Shown here piece by piece: positions 44,695-54,074 of a stretch of DNA of 64,000 bases (the first letter of the stretch is position 1; the number at the start of each line of letters is the position of its first letter). Both the position numbers and the translations under genes were made by a program. Origin of the DNA: Rhodococcus phenolicus (GTDB lineage Bacteria; Actinomycetota; Actinomycetes; Mycobacteriales; Mycobacteriaceae); assembly GCF_001646785.1 (NCBI RefSeq), contig NZ_LRRH01000061.1, positions 1 to 64,000 on the forward strand, in the 5' to 3' direction. Below the pieces are notes generated by a model. It did no database searches. It saw only the letters and a list, made by a program, of their open reading frames with translations, and was not told the DNA's origin.

Positions 44695-46419
44695 TCACCA
44701 ACTGCGCAGCACCGCGATCCGGTCGCGCAGCTGCTCGGCCGTCGCCAGGGCGGTGGGCGGGCCACCGCACTGGCGACGCAGCTCCCCGTGGATGACCCCG
44801 TGAGGCTTGCGGGTCCGATGGTGCACGACCGCCACGAGGGAATTCAGATCCCGGCGCAACTGGGCGAGCGTGTCGGCGGTCGCGACGCGCTCGACGACCT
44901 GCGGCGGCGGTTCCGGGGCCGCCTGCCGAGGCTTGCCGAGTTGTTCCTCCTGCCGCTGGCGCAGCAGTGCGCGCATCTGATCGGCGTCGAGCAGTCCGGG
45001 AAGCCCCAGGTAGTCGGCCTCCTCGTCGCTGCCGGAGAAGGTGGCCGTCCCGAACGAGGATCCGTCGTAGATCACCTGGTCGAGTTCGGCATCCGCACCG
45101 AGCGAGGTGAACGCCTTCTCCTCCTCGCCCGGCTCGTCCTTGCGCCGGTTCGCGTCGGCGAGCAGTTCGTCGTCGAAGCCTTCCTTCTCCCGGTGCGGTT
45201 TGCCGAGCACGTGGTCGCGTTGGGCTTCGAGCTGGGCCGCCAGGTCCAGGAGCACCGGCACCGACGGCAGGAACACGCTGGCCGTCTCCCCCTTGCGCCG
45301 CGACCGCACGAACCGGCCGATGGCCTGGGCGAAGAACAGCGGGGTGGAGGCACTCGTCGCGTACACACCGACCGCGAGGCGCGGCACGTCGACGCCTTCG
45401 GACACCATGCGCACCGCGACCATCCAGCGCTGGTCTCCGTCGCTGAACCGGGAGATGCGCTCGGAGGCGGTCGGATCGTCGGACAGCACGACGGCGGGCA
45501 TCTCGCCGGTGAGGCGTTCGAGGATCTTCGCGTAGGCACGCGCCACCGTCTGATCGGTCGCGATCACCAGTCCGCCCGCGTCGGGCATGCCGCCCGCGCG
45601 CAACTGTTCGAGCCGGGTGTTCGCGGCGCCGAGGACGGCGGGGATCCAGTCGCCGTCGGGGTCGAGGGCGGTGCGCCACGCCCGGGCTGTCTGCTCGGCA
45701 CTGAGCGGCTCACCGAGCCGCGCGGTGAACTCCTCCCCCGCGCTCGTCCGCCACCGCGCCTCGCCGGAATAGGCGAGGAACACGACCGGGCGGACGACGC
45801 CGTCGGCGAGGGCGTCGGAGTACCCGTACGAGTGGTCCGCCCTGGACTGCATCAGCCCTTCCTCGTTCGGCTCGTACACCACGAACGGGATGGCGCTGTC
45901 GTCGCTGCGGAAGGGCGTTCCGGTCAGGGCGAGACGGCGCGTCGCGTCACCGTAGGCCTCGAGGATGCCCTCACCCCAGCTCTTCGCGTCTCCGCCGTGG
46001 TGGATCTCGTCGAGGATGACCAGCGTCCGTCGCGCTTCGGTCCGGACGCGGTGCTTGAACGGGTGCGACGCCACCTGTGCGTAGGTGACGACGACGCCCT
46101 GGTAGTCGCTGGACGTCTGGCCGGTCGAGTTCGTGAAGTTCGAGTCGAGGGCGATGCCACTGCGTGCCGCCGACGCCGCCCACTGGTGCTTGAGGTGCTC
46201 GGTGGGCGCGACCACGGTGATCTGGTCGACGGTGCGGTCGCGCAGCAACTCGGCCGCGACACGCAGCGCGAAGGTGGTCTTTCCTGCGCCCGGTGTCGCG
46301 ACGGCGAGGAAGTCCCGCGGTCCGGTTGCGAGGTACTTGGTCAGGGCGCGCCGCTGCCATGCGCGGAGCTGGCCCGCCGGGGCGGAAGTTGTGGCCGTGC
46401 CTACGGTTTCGGTGCTCAC
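44695..46419 (-). CDS. Superfamily II DEAD/DEAH helicase
   Basis: 574 residues. Motifs in order: LRAWQRRALTKYL (Q-like), VATPGAGKTTFALRV (Walker A), VILDEIHHGGD (DEIH, motif II), ALTGTPFRSDD (motif III), and QAIGRFVRS (motif VI) after a GVDVPRLAVGVYATS motif V. It resembles the ResIII/RadD-type DNA helicases. A C-terminal region from about 440 is unassigned and basic. The role, DNA repair or RNA, cannot be decided here. It is divergent from the YihY gene. Confidence 0.88.
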   Translation of the reverse strand: MSTETVGTATTSAPAGQLRAWQRRALTKYLATGPRDFLAVATPGAGKTTFALRVAAELLRDRTVDQITVVAPTEHLKHQWAASAARSGIALDSNFTNSTGQTSSDYQGVVVTYAQVASHPFKHRVRTEARRTLVILDEIHHGGDAKSWGEGILEAYGDATRRLALTGTPFRSDDSAIPFVVYEPNEEGLMQSRADHSYGYSDALADGVVRPVVFLAYSGEARWRTSAGEEFTARLGEPLSAEQTARAWRTALDPDGDWIPAVLGAANTRLEQLRAGGMPDAGGLVIATDQTVARAYAKILERLTGEMPAVVLSDDPTASERISRFSDGDQRWMVAVRMVSEGVDVPRLAVGVYATSASTPLFFAQAIGRFVRSRRKGETASVFLPSVPVLLDLAAQLEAQRDHVLGKPHREKEGFDDELLADANRRKDEPGEEEKAFTSLGADAELDQVIYDGSSFGTATFSGSDEEADYLGLPGLLDADQMRALLRQRQEEQLGKPRQAAPEPPPQVVERVATADTLAQLRRDLNSLVAVVHHRTRKPHGVIHGELRRQCGGPPTALATAEQLRDRIAVLRSW

Positions 46420-46637
46420 CGGTTGCTTGTGCTCCTTCTCCGCTCACGATCGGCCGGCTCCCGCTGCGTCGTCCCGACCTTCCGCCGACCGTGTGGCAGC
46501 CTATCGTCTCCGGCGGCCGTTCCCTGCCGCGAACCGCCCGGCCGCCGAGGTTTCGCACGCGATCGTGGCAGAATTCGACCCGCACACACCGACCGCGGCC
46601 GCACGTCCCCGCGGGTCGTCAGGAATGCTGGAAGTAC

Positions 46638-47897
46638 ATGAGCGAGACATCCCGAACCCCCGCACCTCGGACTCCTCACCGGCGCGTCCCGCGGCCGGTG
46701 CGGACCGTGCTGCGAGTGATCGGCCGGACCGCGGCCAAGGCGTGGGGCGACTCGATCTTCAGCAAGGCGGCGACCGCCGCGTTCTGGCAGACGCTGTCGC
46801 TGCCGCCCCTCGTGCTGGGGCTGATCGGAAGTCTCGGTTACGTGGGCGGATGGTTCGGACCCGACACCGTCGACATCATCCTGTCCAAGACCATCACCTT
46901 CAGCCGCACGGTGTTCAGCGAGAACGTCGTCGACGGCATCATCAGCCCGACCGCCACCGACGTGCTGGGCCGGGGGCGTCCCGAATTGATGTCGCTGGGA
47001 TTCCTGCTGTCGCTCTGGGCGGGCTCGTCCGCGATCTCCACCTTCGTCGATTCGATCGTCGAAGCGCACGGCCAGCAGGAGCACCGCCACCCGGTGTGGC
47101 AGCGCGTGTTCGCGTTGCTGCTGTACGTGATGTTTCTCATCCTGGCGGTGTTCACGCTGCCGCTGGTGGCGCTCGGGCCGAACCTCATCGGACGGGCACT
47201 GCCCGAGTCCTGGTACGACCTCGGGTCCCGGATCGTCGACACGTTCTATTACCCGGCGGTGGGCCTGCTGCTTCTGGTGGGGCTGACCACGCTGTACAAG
47301 GTGGCGCTGCCCAAGTCGCTGCCGTGGCACCGGCTGCTGGGCGGCGCCGTCGTCGCGGGCGCGTTCTTCCTCGCCGCCAGCGAGGGACTGCGCTGGTATC
47401 TGAGCTGGCTGGCCGGCACCGGCTACACCTACGGCGCGCTGGCCACCCCCATCGCCTTCCTGCTGTTCACGTTCTTCCTCGGCTTCGCGGTGGTGCTCGG
47501 CGCCGAGTTCAACGCGACCGTGCAGGAATTCTGGCCGGCGCGGGCCACCCGACTCGAGCAGTGGCGCGAATGGCTGGCCCAGCAGGCCGCGCAGCAGCCG
47601 TCACCGGAACTGGGGCCGGTGACCAACCTGACCCGGCGGCTGACGACGAGTCAGGTACGGCTGTCGGATCTGATCCGCCCGGGCGATCGGGAGCCGGAAT
47701 CGTGCCCGATCGAGAGCCGGCCGGAGGACACCGGCCCGGAGAACTTCCCCGAGGACACGACCGATCGACCGGAGTCGACGGACACGGTCACGGACGAGGA
47801 GAAGGCGGCGGGTCCCGACCCGATCATCCGGGCCGGGACTCCCCCGGCTCGTTCGTCCGACTCGGTGGCTCAGTCGCCCTTGCGCAGGCCGTCGTAG
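46638..47897 (+). CDS. YihY/BrkB family membrane protein
   Basis: 419 residues. A basic cytoplasmic N-terminus leads into about six membrane segments (residues 55-300), including FWQTLSLPPLVLGLIGSLGYVGGWF, LLLYVMFLILAVFTLPLV and the family segment YTYGALATPIAFLLFTFFLGFAVVLGAEFNA. The tail after 320 is charged and disordered. Members have been named RNase BN in error; real function is unknown, possibly envelope transport. Matches Rv2707. Its last 28 bases overlap the end of the DUF3039 gene on the other strand. Confidence 0.88.
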   Translation: MSETSRTPAPRTPHRRVPRPVRTVLRVIGRTAAKAWGDSIFSKAATAAFWQTLSLPPLVLGLIGSLGYVGGWFGPDTVDIILSKTITFSRTVFSENVVDGIISPTATDVLGRGRPELMSLGFLLSLWAGSSAISTFVDSIVEAHGQQEHRHPVWQRVFALLLYVMFLILAVFTLPLVALGPNLIGRALPESWYDLGSRIVDTFYYPAVGLLLLVGLTTLYKVALPKSLPWHRLLGGAVVAGAFFLAASEGLRWYLSWLAGTGYTYGALATPIAFLLFTFFLGFAVVLGAEFNATVQEFWPARATRLEQWREWLAQQAAQQPSPELGPVTNLTRRLTTSQVRLSDLIRPGDREPESCPIESRPEDTGPENFPEDTTDRPESTDTVTDEEKAAGPDPIIRAGTPPARSSDSVAQSPLRRPS

Positions 47898-48106
47898 ACC
47901 TTCTTGCATTCCGGGCACACGGGCGAACCCGGCTTCGGCGACCGGGTGACCGGGAACACCTCGCCGCAGAGCGCGACGACGTGCGTACCCATGACCGCGC
48001 TCTCGGCGATCTTGTTCTTCTTCACGTAGTGGAAGAACTTCGGAGTGTCGTCGTCGGTCGACTCGTCGGTGGTGGTGTCGGGCCGTTCCTTGATCTGGGT
48101 GCTCAC
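47870..48106 (-). CDS. DUF3039 small Cys-motif protein
   Basis: 78 residues from GTG 48106. A Thr/Asp-rich N-terminus is followed by FFHYVKKNKIAESAVMGTHVVALCGEVFPV and VCPECKKVYDGLRKGD, with Cys residues (ALCG, CPEC) likely to bind metal. Family DUF3039 (Rv2708c), function unknown. Divergent from the DUF3099 gene and overlapping the YihY gene at its 3' end. Confidence 0.88.
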   Translation of the reverse strand: MSTQIKERPDTTTDESTDDDTPKFFHYVKKNKIAESAVMGTHVVALCGEVFPVTRSPKPGSPVCPECKKVYDGLRKGD

Positions 48107-48164
48107 CGTTCCATGATGCCGCACCGCGTGTGCATTCGAAACGGCGGAGTGAGACAGTAGGAAT

Positions 48165-48533
48165 ATGGCGAGAACTTCAGGTTTCGGTGGATCCCCCGAG
48201 AGTGGATCACCCGACAACCCGGTTCTGATCACCGAGGCCGCCACGTCTCTCGAGGACCAGCACCGGGCACGGGTCCGCAAGTACATGACGATCATGGCAT
48301 TCCGCATCCCGGCGCTGATCGTGGCGGCGCTGGCCTACGGCGCGTTCGAGAATCCCTGGATCTCCATGGCGATCATCGGTGTGTCCGTTCCACTCCCCTG
48401 GATCGCCGTGCTCATCGCCAACGACCGGCCGCCCCGCTCCAAGGACGAACCGAGCCGGTGGGACGGCCGCCGTGCGGACATCGCCGCGACGCAGGCGCTG
48501 GAGCCTCCCAAACCCCACGTCATCGACGGATAG
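48165..48533 (+). CDS. DUF3099 membrane protein
   Basis: 122 residues. An N-terminal VLITEAATSLEDQHRARVRKYM is the family mark, followed by two close membrane segments (about 43-60 and 63-83), ending in a charged tail. Matches Rv2709. Function unknown. Same direction as the methyltransferase and sigB that follow. Confidence 0.87.
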   Translation: MARTSGFGGSPESGSPDNPVLITEAATSLEDQHRARVRKYMTIMAFRIPALIVAALAYGAFENPWISMAIIGVSVPLPWIAVLIANDRPPRSKDEPSRWDGRRADIAATQALEPPKPHVIDG

Positions 48534-48575
48534 CCGACCACCTCGCCGCCGTCGGCCCGCCGGCGGGCTGCGAGA

Positions 48576-50063
48576 ATGCAGGACGTGGACCGTGACCTGC
48601 TGCTGTCGATCTGCTCACCGCTGCGCACTGCGCTGCTCCGTTGCCGCTACGACACCGACACCATGCTCGAGCTTCTCGGGCCCGACGCGCATGCCGCGCT
48701 CGGCCGCAGCGAGCCCGTACCGGTTCGTCGCGCGGCCGTCCGCGGCGGCGAACTCGGGACGCTGATCCGGTTGTTCCTGCTCGGCGACACCTGCGGCGTC
48801 GACGAGGTCGCGGCGGCGTTGGCTCCGCTCGCGGTCGATGCCGCGGTCGCGGCGGGCCTGCTCGAGCAGGACGGTGCCGGAGTGCGCGCCGCCCTGGACC
48901 TGCGGCCCCTCGACGCCGGCACCGGCACCCGGTGGATGCTGTCCGATCTCGACGGCGCGATCCGTCCGGTCCCCACGCGGCCGGACCATGTCCTCGGTGT
49001 CGGACAGGCATCGCTGTCGCTGCTCCGGGCCATCCCGGCCGATCCGGTCCGGACCGTCCTGGATCTGGGTACGGGCTGCGGTGTGCAGGCGGTGCGGGCC
49101 ACCGACTTCGCCGGAACGGTCACCGCGACCGACGTCAATCCCCGGTGCCTGGCGCTGGCGGAGGCCACCGCCGCCCTCAACGAGGTCGAACTGGAGTTGC
49201 TCGAAGGATCGTGGTTCGAGCCGGTCGCCGGTCGCCGCTTCGATCGGATCGTCGCCAATCCTCCGTTCGTGGTGAGCGCCGGACGCGTCGAGCACAGTTA
49301 CCGCGATTCCGGTCTGGATCTGGACGGCGCGAGCAAGCTGATGCTGTCGCAGGCCGTCGACCATCTCGAACCCGGCGGGACCGCGGCGATCCTCGCGTCG
49401 TGGGTGCACGTGGAGGACGAGGATTGGCGTGCCCGGGTGGCGTCGTGGTTGCCCGCGCACGGGGTGGACGCGTGGATCGTGCAGCGCGATGTCGCCGACC
49501 CGGCCCTGTACGTCGGGACGTGGCTGCAGGACGGAGATGCCGACCCGCGCGATCCCGCCGTCGCCGATCGGGCCGAGGCGTGGCTCGATCATTTCGACAG
49601 CCACCGCGTCGAAGGCGTCGGCTTCGGTTTCGTGTACCTGCGTCGCACCGACGCACCGTCGGATGTTCTGGCCGAGGATCTGCGGCACGGTTTCACCGAT
49701 CCGCTCGGCGCGGAGGCGATCGCCTACTTCGAGCGGCTCGCGTGGCTGCGCGACCACGATGTCCTCGGGGCACGGTTCGCGGTACGCGCCGACACCGCCC
49801 TCGAGCGGGTGTTCCTGCCCGGTGAGGACGGCTGGCGGCAGGTCGTCGCACGAGTGCACCGCGGTGACGGGCCCGCCTGGCAGCACGAGATCGACGATCT
49901 CGCCGCGGCGCTGCTCGCCGGTATGCGTCCGGACGGCCTGGTGCTCGAGGAATTGATCGCGTTGCTCGCGGTCGCCCACGACGAGGACGAGGAAGCCCTC
50001 GTCGAACAGGCGGTACCGCTCGTCCACGGCCTGGTACGGCACGGACTGATCGAGCCGGTGTGA
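48576..50063 (+). CDS. SAM methyltransferase, N5-glutamine/HemK-like
   Basis: 495 residues. A helical N-terminal domain (about 1-140) precedes a class I SAM fold: VLDLGTGCGVQAVRA (motif I), TATDVNPRCLALA, and IVANPPFVV, an NPPF/NPPY motif as in enzymes that methylate Gln or Asn amides or adenine N6. A C-terminal region (from about 330) is helical and unassigned. It could modify protein or nucleic acid. It is just upstream of sigB, in the same direction. Confidence 0.82.
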   Translation: MQDVDRDLLLSICSPLRTALLRCRYDTDTMLELLGPDAHAALGRSEPVPVRRAAVRGGELGTLIRLFLLGDTCGVDEVAAALAPLAVDAAVAAGLLEQDGAGVRAALDLRPLDAGTGTRWMLSDLDGAIRPVPTRPDHVLGVGQASLSLLRAIPADPVRTVLDLGTGCGVQAVRATDFAGTVTATDVNPRCLALAEATAALNEVELELLEGSWFEPVAGRRFDRIVANPPFVVSAGRVEHSYRDSGLDLDGASKLMLSQAVDHLEPGGTAAILASWVHVEDEDWRARVASWLPAHGVDAWIVQRDVADPALYVGTWLQDGDADPRDPAVADRAEAWLDHFDSHRVEGVGFGFVYLRRTDAPSDVLAEDLRHGFTDPLGAEAIAYFERLAWLRDHDVLGARFAVRADTALERVFLPGEDGWRQVVARVHRGDGPAWQHEIDDLAAALLAGMRPDGLVLEELIALLAVAHDEDEEALVEQAVPLVHGLVRHGLIEPV

Positions 50064-50192
50064 CCCCGAAGCGGTGACCGGACGGAGATCCGGCGGCAGT
50101 TCCCGCGGGTTCCCTCGGCGGATCTTCTCAGCAACTTCTCAGGACGGGCGCGCCATCGGCGCAGGTCAACGCCATCGCCTCTCGGGAACCTC

Positions 50193-50220
50193 GGGAACTT
50201 CCGAGCGGACCGGAGCGTTG
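50193..50220 (+). promoter_or_regulatory. ECF-type promoter of sigB
   Basis: GGGAAC (50193-50198) and CGTTG (50216-50220) are spaced by 17 bases, matching the GGAAC...CGTT consensus of SigE/SigH-type sigma factors. Another GGGAAC is at 50184-50189. The start of transcription would fall near 50227, about 30 bases before the sigB ATG. Confidence 0.75.
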
Positions 50221-50255
50221 AACGCTGTGAGACACCACCGATGAGGAGGCACGTC

Positions 50256-51218
50256 ATGGCACGCCCCGACACCTACGCTCGAGTCGATTCCGACCTCGAT
50301 TCCCAGAGCCCGGCTGCGGACCTGGTCCGCGTCTATCTGAACGGCATCGGCCGCACGGCCCTGCTGACCGCCGCGGACGAGGTGGAACTGGCCAAGCGGA
50401 TCGAGGCCGGCCTGTACGCGCAGCATCTGCTGGAGACCAAGAAGCGGCTGGGTCCCGCCAAGAAGCAGAATCTGGCGATCCTGGTGCGCGACGGGAAGGC
50501 CGCGCGCAGCCACCTGCTCGAGGCGAACCTGCGTCTGGTCGTGTCGCTGGCGAAGCGCTACACCGGACGCGGCATGCCGCTCCTCGACCTGATCCAGGAG
50601 GGCAACCTCGGCCTGATCCGCGCCATGGAGAAGTTCGACTACGCGAAGGGCTTCAAGTTCTCGACGTACGCGACCTGGTGGATCCGGCAGGCCATCACCC
50701 GCGGCATGGCCGATCAGTCCCGCACGATCCGGCTGCCCGTCCACCTCGTCGAACAGGTGAACAAGCTTGCGCGGATCAAGCGTGAACTGCATCAGCAGCT
50801 CGGCCGGGAGGCCACCGACGAAGAGTTGTCGGCCGAGTCGGGTATCCCGGTGGAAAAGATCTCCGATCTGCTCGACCACAGCCGCGACCCGGTGAGCCTC
50901 GACATGCCGGTCGGCAACGACGAGGAAGCGCCGCTCGGCGATTTCATCGAGGATGCCGAGGCGACCTCTGCCGAGAACGCCGTGATCGCGGGCCTGCTGC
51001 ACAGCGACGTCCGCAGCGTGCTGGCCACCCTCGACGAGCGCGAACAGCAGGTGATCCGCCTGCGGTACGGCCTCGACGACGGTCAGCCGCGCACCCTCGA
51101 CCAGATCGGCAAGCTGTTCGGCCTGTCCCGTGAGCGGGTGCGGCAGATCGAACGCGAAGTGATGGGCAAGCTCCGCGAGGGCGACCGCGCAGAACGCCTC
51201 CGCGCCTACGCCAGCTGA
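50256..51218 (+). CDS. sigB: Primary-like sigma factor SigB
   Basis: 320 residues, lacking region 1.1. Regions: [16 protein letters not shown] (1.2), [38 protein letters not shown] and [19 protein letters not shown] (2), and [24 protein letters not shown] (4.2). It serves stress and stationary phase as a relative of SigA. ATG 50256 follows GAGGAGG. An ECF-type promoter lies upstream, as known for mycobacterial sigB. ideR follows three genes later. Confidence 0.97.
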   Translation: MARPDTYARVDSDLDSQSPAADLVRVYLNGIGRTALLTAADEVELAKRIEAGLYAQHLLETKKRLGPAKKQNLAILVRDGKAARSHLLEANLRLVVSLAKRYTGRGMPLLDLIQEGNLGLIRAMEKFDYAKGFKFSTYATWWIRQAITRGMADQSRTIRLPVHLVEQVNKLARIKRELHQQLGREATDEELSAESGIPVEKISDLLDHSRDPVSLDMPVGNDEEAPLGDFIEDAEATSAENAVIAGLLHSDVRSVLATLDEREQQVIRLRYGLDDGQPRTLDQIGKLFGLSRERVRQIEREVMGKLREGDRAERLRAYAS

Positions 51219-51236
51219 CCGGGCACGTCAGCGCCT

Positions 51237-51274
51237 ACGATCCCCGAGAACCGGGCTGGGTTCTCGGGGATCGT
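51237..51274. terminator. Terminator after sigB
   Basis: ACGATCCCCGAGAACC (51237-51252) pairs exactly with GGTTCTCGGGGATCGT (51259-51274) around a six-base loop. It lies between sigB and the converging acetyltransferase gene. Confidence 0.9.
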
Positions 51275-51326
51275 GGTGTCTGCAGCGGCTCACCGTCCTC
51301 CCCCGGGTGACGGGGCGAGGGCGGGT

Positions 51327-54074
51327 TCAGCGCAACCGGCGTGGGCCGAGGTCCAGCGGGTGCGGTTCGGGGCCGATCCTCACGTGCGCATCGGTCAGAT
51401 CGGCGCCGGTCGCCGATGCGAGAACCGGTTCGCACGCCATCTCCCGTACCTCGGGCAGATCGTCCGCGAGCGCCGAGATGCGCTGGACGAAATCGACGAG
51501 TGCAGCCTTGCTGACCGGAGCGGCGTTGCGGTATCCGGACAGCAGCGGGGCGGCTTTGGGGGCGTCGATCAGCTCGGCCGCCTCGTCCTCGGTGAGCGGC
51601 AGCACCCGATAGGCACGGTCGCCGAGCAGATCGGAGATGACACCCGCGAGTCCGAAGGAGATCAGCGACCCGAACGACGGGTCGTCCTGGACCCGCACCA
51701 CACAGCCGATGCCCTTGGTGGCCATCTTCTGCACGTGCATGAGCGGCTCGCCGGACGCCGACGACAGCGCGCGGTAGGCGACTCGGACTGCTTCGGCGTC
51801 GAGCAGGTCCAGACGCACACCGCTCAGATCCGGTCGGTGCCGCCACTGGGCTCCGGTGGCCTTCACCGCGACCGGGAACCCGATGTCCTCGGCGGCCGCG
51901 ACGGCTTCGTCCGCGGTGGTCACGGTCCGGAAGTCGGCGACATGCACCCCGTAGCAGGACAGCAGCAGCGCGGCTTCGGCATCCGACAGCCATCGACCCT
52001 CGGGAGAATTGGCGAGCCAGCCGGCGACGAGTGTGCGGGCGCGTTCCGGCTCGATACCGGACGGACGGACCACCTGGGAGGTGGGGCGGCTGCGCCATTT
52101 CGCGTACCGCCACGCCCGCGCCAGCGCCCGGACGGCGCGTTCCGGTCCCGGATACGACGGCACAGATCCGCGGATCGGGTTGCCGTCGGTGTCACGGACG
52201 GCCAGCACGTCCGGGATGCCTTCGGTGGCGAGGAACGTGCTGACCACCGGCTTGTCGGAACCGGCGACGACGTCGCGCAGGGCCTGCGCGTACGGTTCGA
52301 CGGTCACGGCGACGGGGGGAACGAACACGGCGATCACCGCGTCGATGTCGGCGGCGTGCACGGCCCGCGCGACGGCGTCGGCGAAATCCTGCGGGCTCGC
52401 CTGCGCACCCAGATCGATGGGGGCGCCCGGATGCAGTCCCTCACTGCGGGCGGCGTCGACCGCCAGCAGTCCGAGGGCGGTCGAGTTCCCCACGACCGCG
52501 ACCCGTGGGCCGGCCGGCAGCGGCTGGTAGCCGAACAACAGAGCGGAGTCGAACAACTGCGCGATCGATTCGACCTGAACGACACCGGCCTGTTCGAACA
52601 GATCCTTGACGATCGTGTCGTCCATCTCGCCGGTGCGGGCGGCCAGCGCCGGAGGCACCGCATGCCGGCCACTCTTGACCGCGACGATCGGTTTGCTGCG
52701 GGCGACCCGGCGGGCGATGCGCGAGAACTTCCGCGGGTTGCCGAAGCTCTCCAGATACAACAGCACGACCTCGGTCACCGGATCGCTGTCCCAATACTGC
52801 AGCAGGTCGTTGCCGGACAGGTCGGCGCGGTTGCCGGCCGAGACGAACGACGACAGACCGACGCCGGTCTTGGCGGCCTCGTCCAGGATCGCGATGCCCA
52901 GGGCGCCGGACTGGCAGAAGAATCCGACGTTGCCCGCCGCCGGCAGTACCGGTGCCAGCGTCGCGTTGAGCCGCACGGCCGGATCGTTGTTCGCGACGCC
53001 CAGGGCGTTCGGTCCGATCAGCCGCATGCCGTGTGCCCGTGCGGCGTGCGCGAGGCGGCGTTCCGAATCGCGGCCCTCCGGGCCGGTCTCGCCGAACCCG
53101 GACGACACGACGAGCAGCGCCTTGACGCCCTTGGCGAGACAGTCGTCGAGTACGGCGTCGATCGCGTCGGCGGGCACCGCGGCGATCGCGAGGTCCACCT
53201 CGTCGGGAATGTCGCGCACGGTCGGGTAGGCACGCACGCCGCGCACCGAGCGATGTTCGGCGTTGACCGGGTAGACGGGTCCGCTGAACCCGCTGCGCAG
53301 CATGTTCACCAGCACCGCGTTGCCGACCTTCCGGCTGTCGGTGGAGGCGCCGATGACCGCGACACTGCCGGGGCTGAGCAGGTTGCGGACGCTGCGGGCC
53401 TCGGCGGCGCGTTCGCGGGCGTTGCGGACCGAGACCAGCGCCTCGGTCGGGTCGATCGCGAACTCGAGCCGTACCACCCCGCCGTCGAAGCTGCGGCTGA
53501 CCTGGTATCCGGCTTCCCGGAAGACGGTGATCATGTTGCGGTTCTCGGCGAGGACTTCCGCGACGAACCGGTGCAGTCCGTTCTCCGCGGCCGCACCGGC
53601 GAGGTGTTCGAGCAGGATCGGCCCGAGGCCGCGTCCCTGGTGCGCGTCCGCGACCGTGAACGCCACTTCGGCGGACTTTCCGTCCCCTTCACCGGGCAGG
53701 CCTTCGTACCGGCCGACAGCGATGATCTCGTCCCCGAGGACCGCGACGAAGGCGACACGCTTGTGGTGGTCGACGACGGTGAAGTTGAACAGATCCTTCT
53801 TCGAGATCGTCGGGTAGGGGCCGAAATAGCGCAGGTACCGGGTGCGGTCGGACAGTTTGCTGTGGAACTCGAGGAGCCGTTCGGCGTCGTCCGGGACGAT
53901 GGGCCGCAGGTGCACGGCACCCCCGTCGGACGCCAGGACATCGGCGACCCAGTGACGCGGGAAGTTTCGCGCGACCTCGACCGCGCGCTCCTGGGCGGCT
54001 TTCTTCTCCGCTTCGGCCGCTGCCTTCGCCGAGTCCGCGGCCGAAGCGGCGGGTGTGCTGTCGGAATCAGTCAC
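51327..54074 (-). CDS. Pat-type protein acetyltransferase (GNAT + NDP-forming acyl-CoA synthetase fusion)
   Basis: 915 residues. GNAT domain (about 40-215) with DAHQGRGLG (acetyl-CoA loop, 144-151) and an acidic AEVAFTV strand. Then a CoA-binding domain starting SVAVIGAS, a succinyl-CoA-synthetase-like domain, and a C-terminal ATP-grasp part (about 690-910). The catalytic phospho-His of ADP-forming synthetases, normally in SHTG, reads ARTG (479-482), so the synthetase part is likely regulatory, as in Pat enzymes. It probably acetylates lysines of acyl-CoA synthetases. GTG 54074 overlaps the acuC stop by eight bases. Confidence 0.88.
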   Translation of the reverse strand: MTDSDSTPAASAADSAKAAAEAEKKAAQERAVEVARNFPRHWVADVLASDGGAVHLRPIVPDDAERLLEFHSKLSDRTRYLRYFGPYPTISKKDLFNFTVVDHHKRVAFVAVLGDEIIAVGRYEGLPGEGDGKSAEVAFTVADAHQGRGLGPILLEHLAGAAAENGLHRFVAEVLAENRNMITVFREAGYQVSRSFDGGVVRLEFAIDPTEALVSVRNARERAAEARSVRNLLSPGSVAVIGASTDSRKVGNAVLVNMLRSGFSGPVYPVNAEHRSVRGVRAYPTVRDIPDEVDLAIAAVPADAIDAVLDDCLAKGVKALLVVSSGFGETGPEGRDSERRLAHAARAHGMRLIGPNALGVANNDPAVRLNATLAPVLPAAGNVGFFCQSGALGIAILDEAAKTGVGLSSFVSAGNRADLSGNDLLQYWDSDPVTEVVLLYLESFGNPRKFSRIARRVARSKPIVAVKSGRHAVPPALAARTGEMDDTIVKDLFEQAGVVQVESIAQLFDSALLFGYQPLPAGPRVAVVGNSTALGLLAVDAARSEGLHPGAPIDLGAQASPQDFADAVARAVHAADIDAVIAVFVPPVAVTVEPYAQALRDVVAGSDKPVVSTFLATEGIPDVLAVRDTDGNPIRGSVPSYPGPERAVRALARAWRYAKWRSRPTSQVVRPSGIEPERARTLVAGWLANSPEGRWLSDAEAALLLSCYGVHVADFRTVTTADEAVAAAEDIGFPVAVKATGAQWRHRPDLSGVRLDLLDAEAVRVAYRALSSASGEPLMHVQKMATKGIGCVVRVQDDPSFGSLISFGLAGVISDLLGDRAYRVLPLTEDEAAELIDAPKAAPLLSGYRNAAPVSKAALVDFVQRISALADDLPEVREMACEPVLASATGADLTDAHVRIGPEPHPLDLGPRRLR

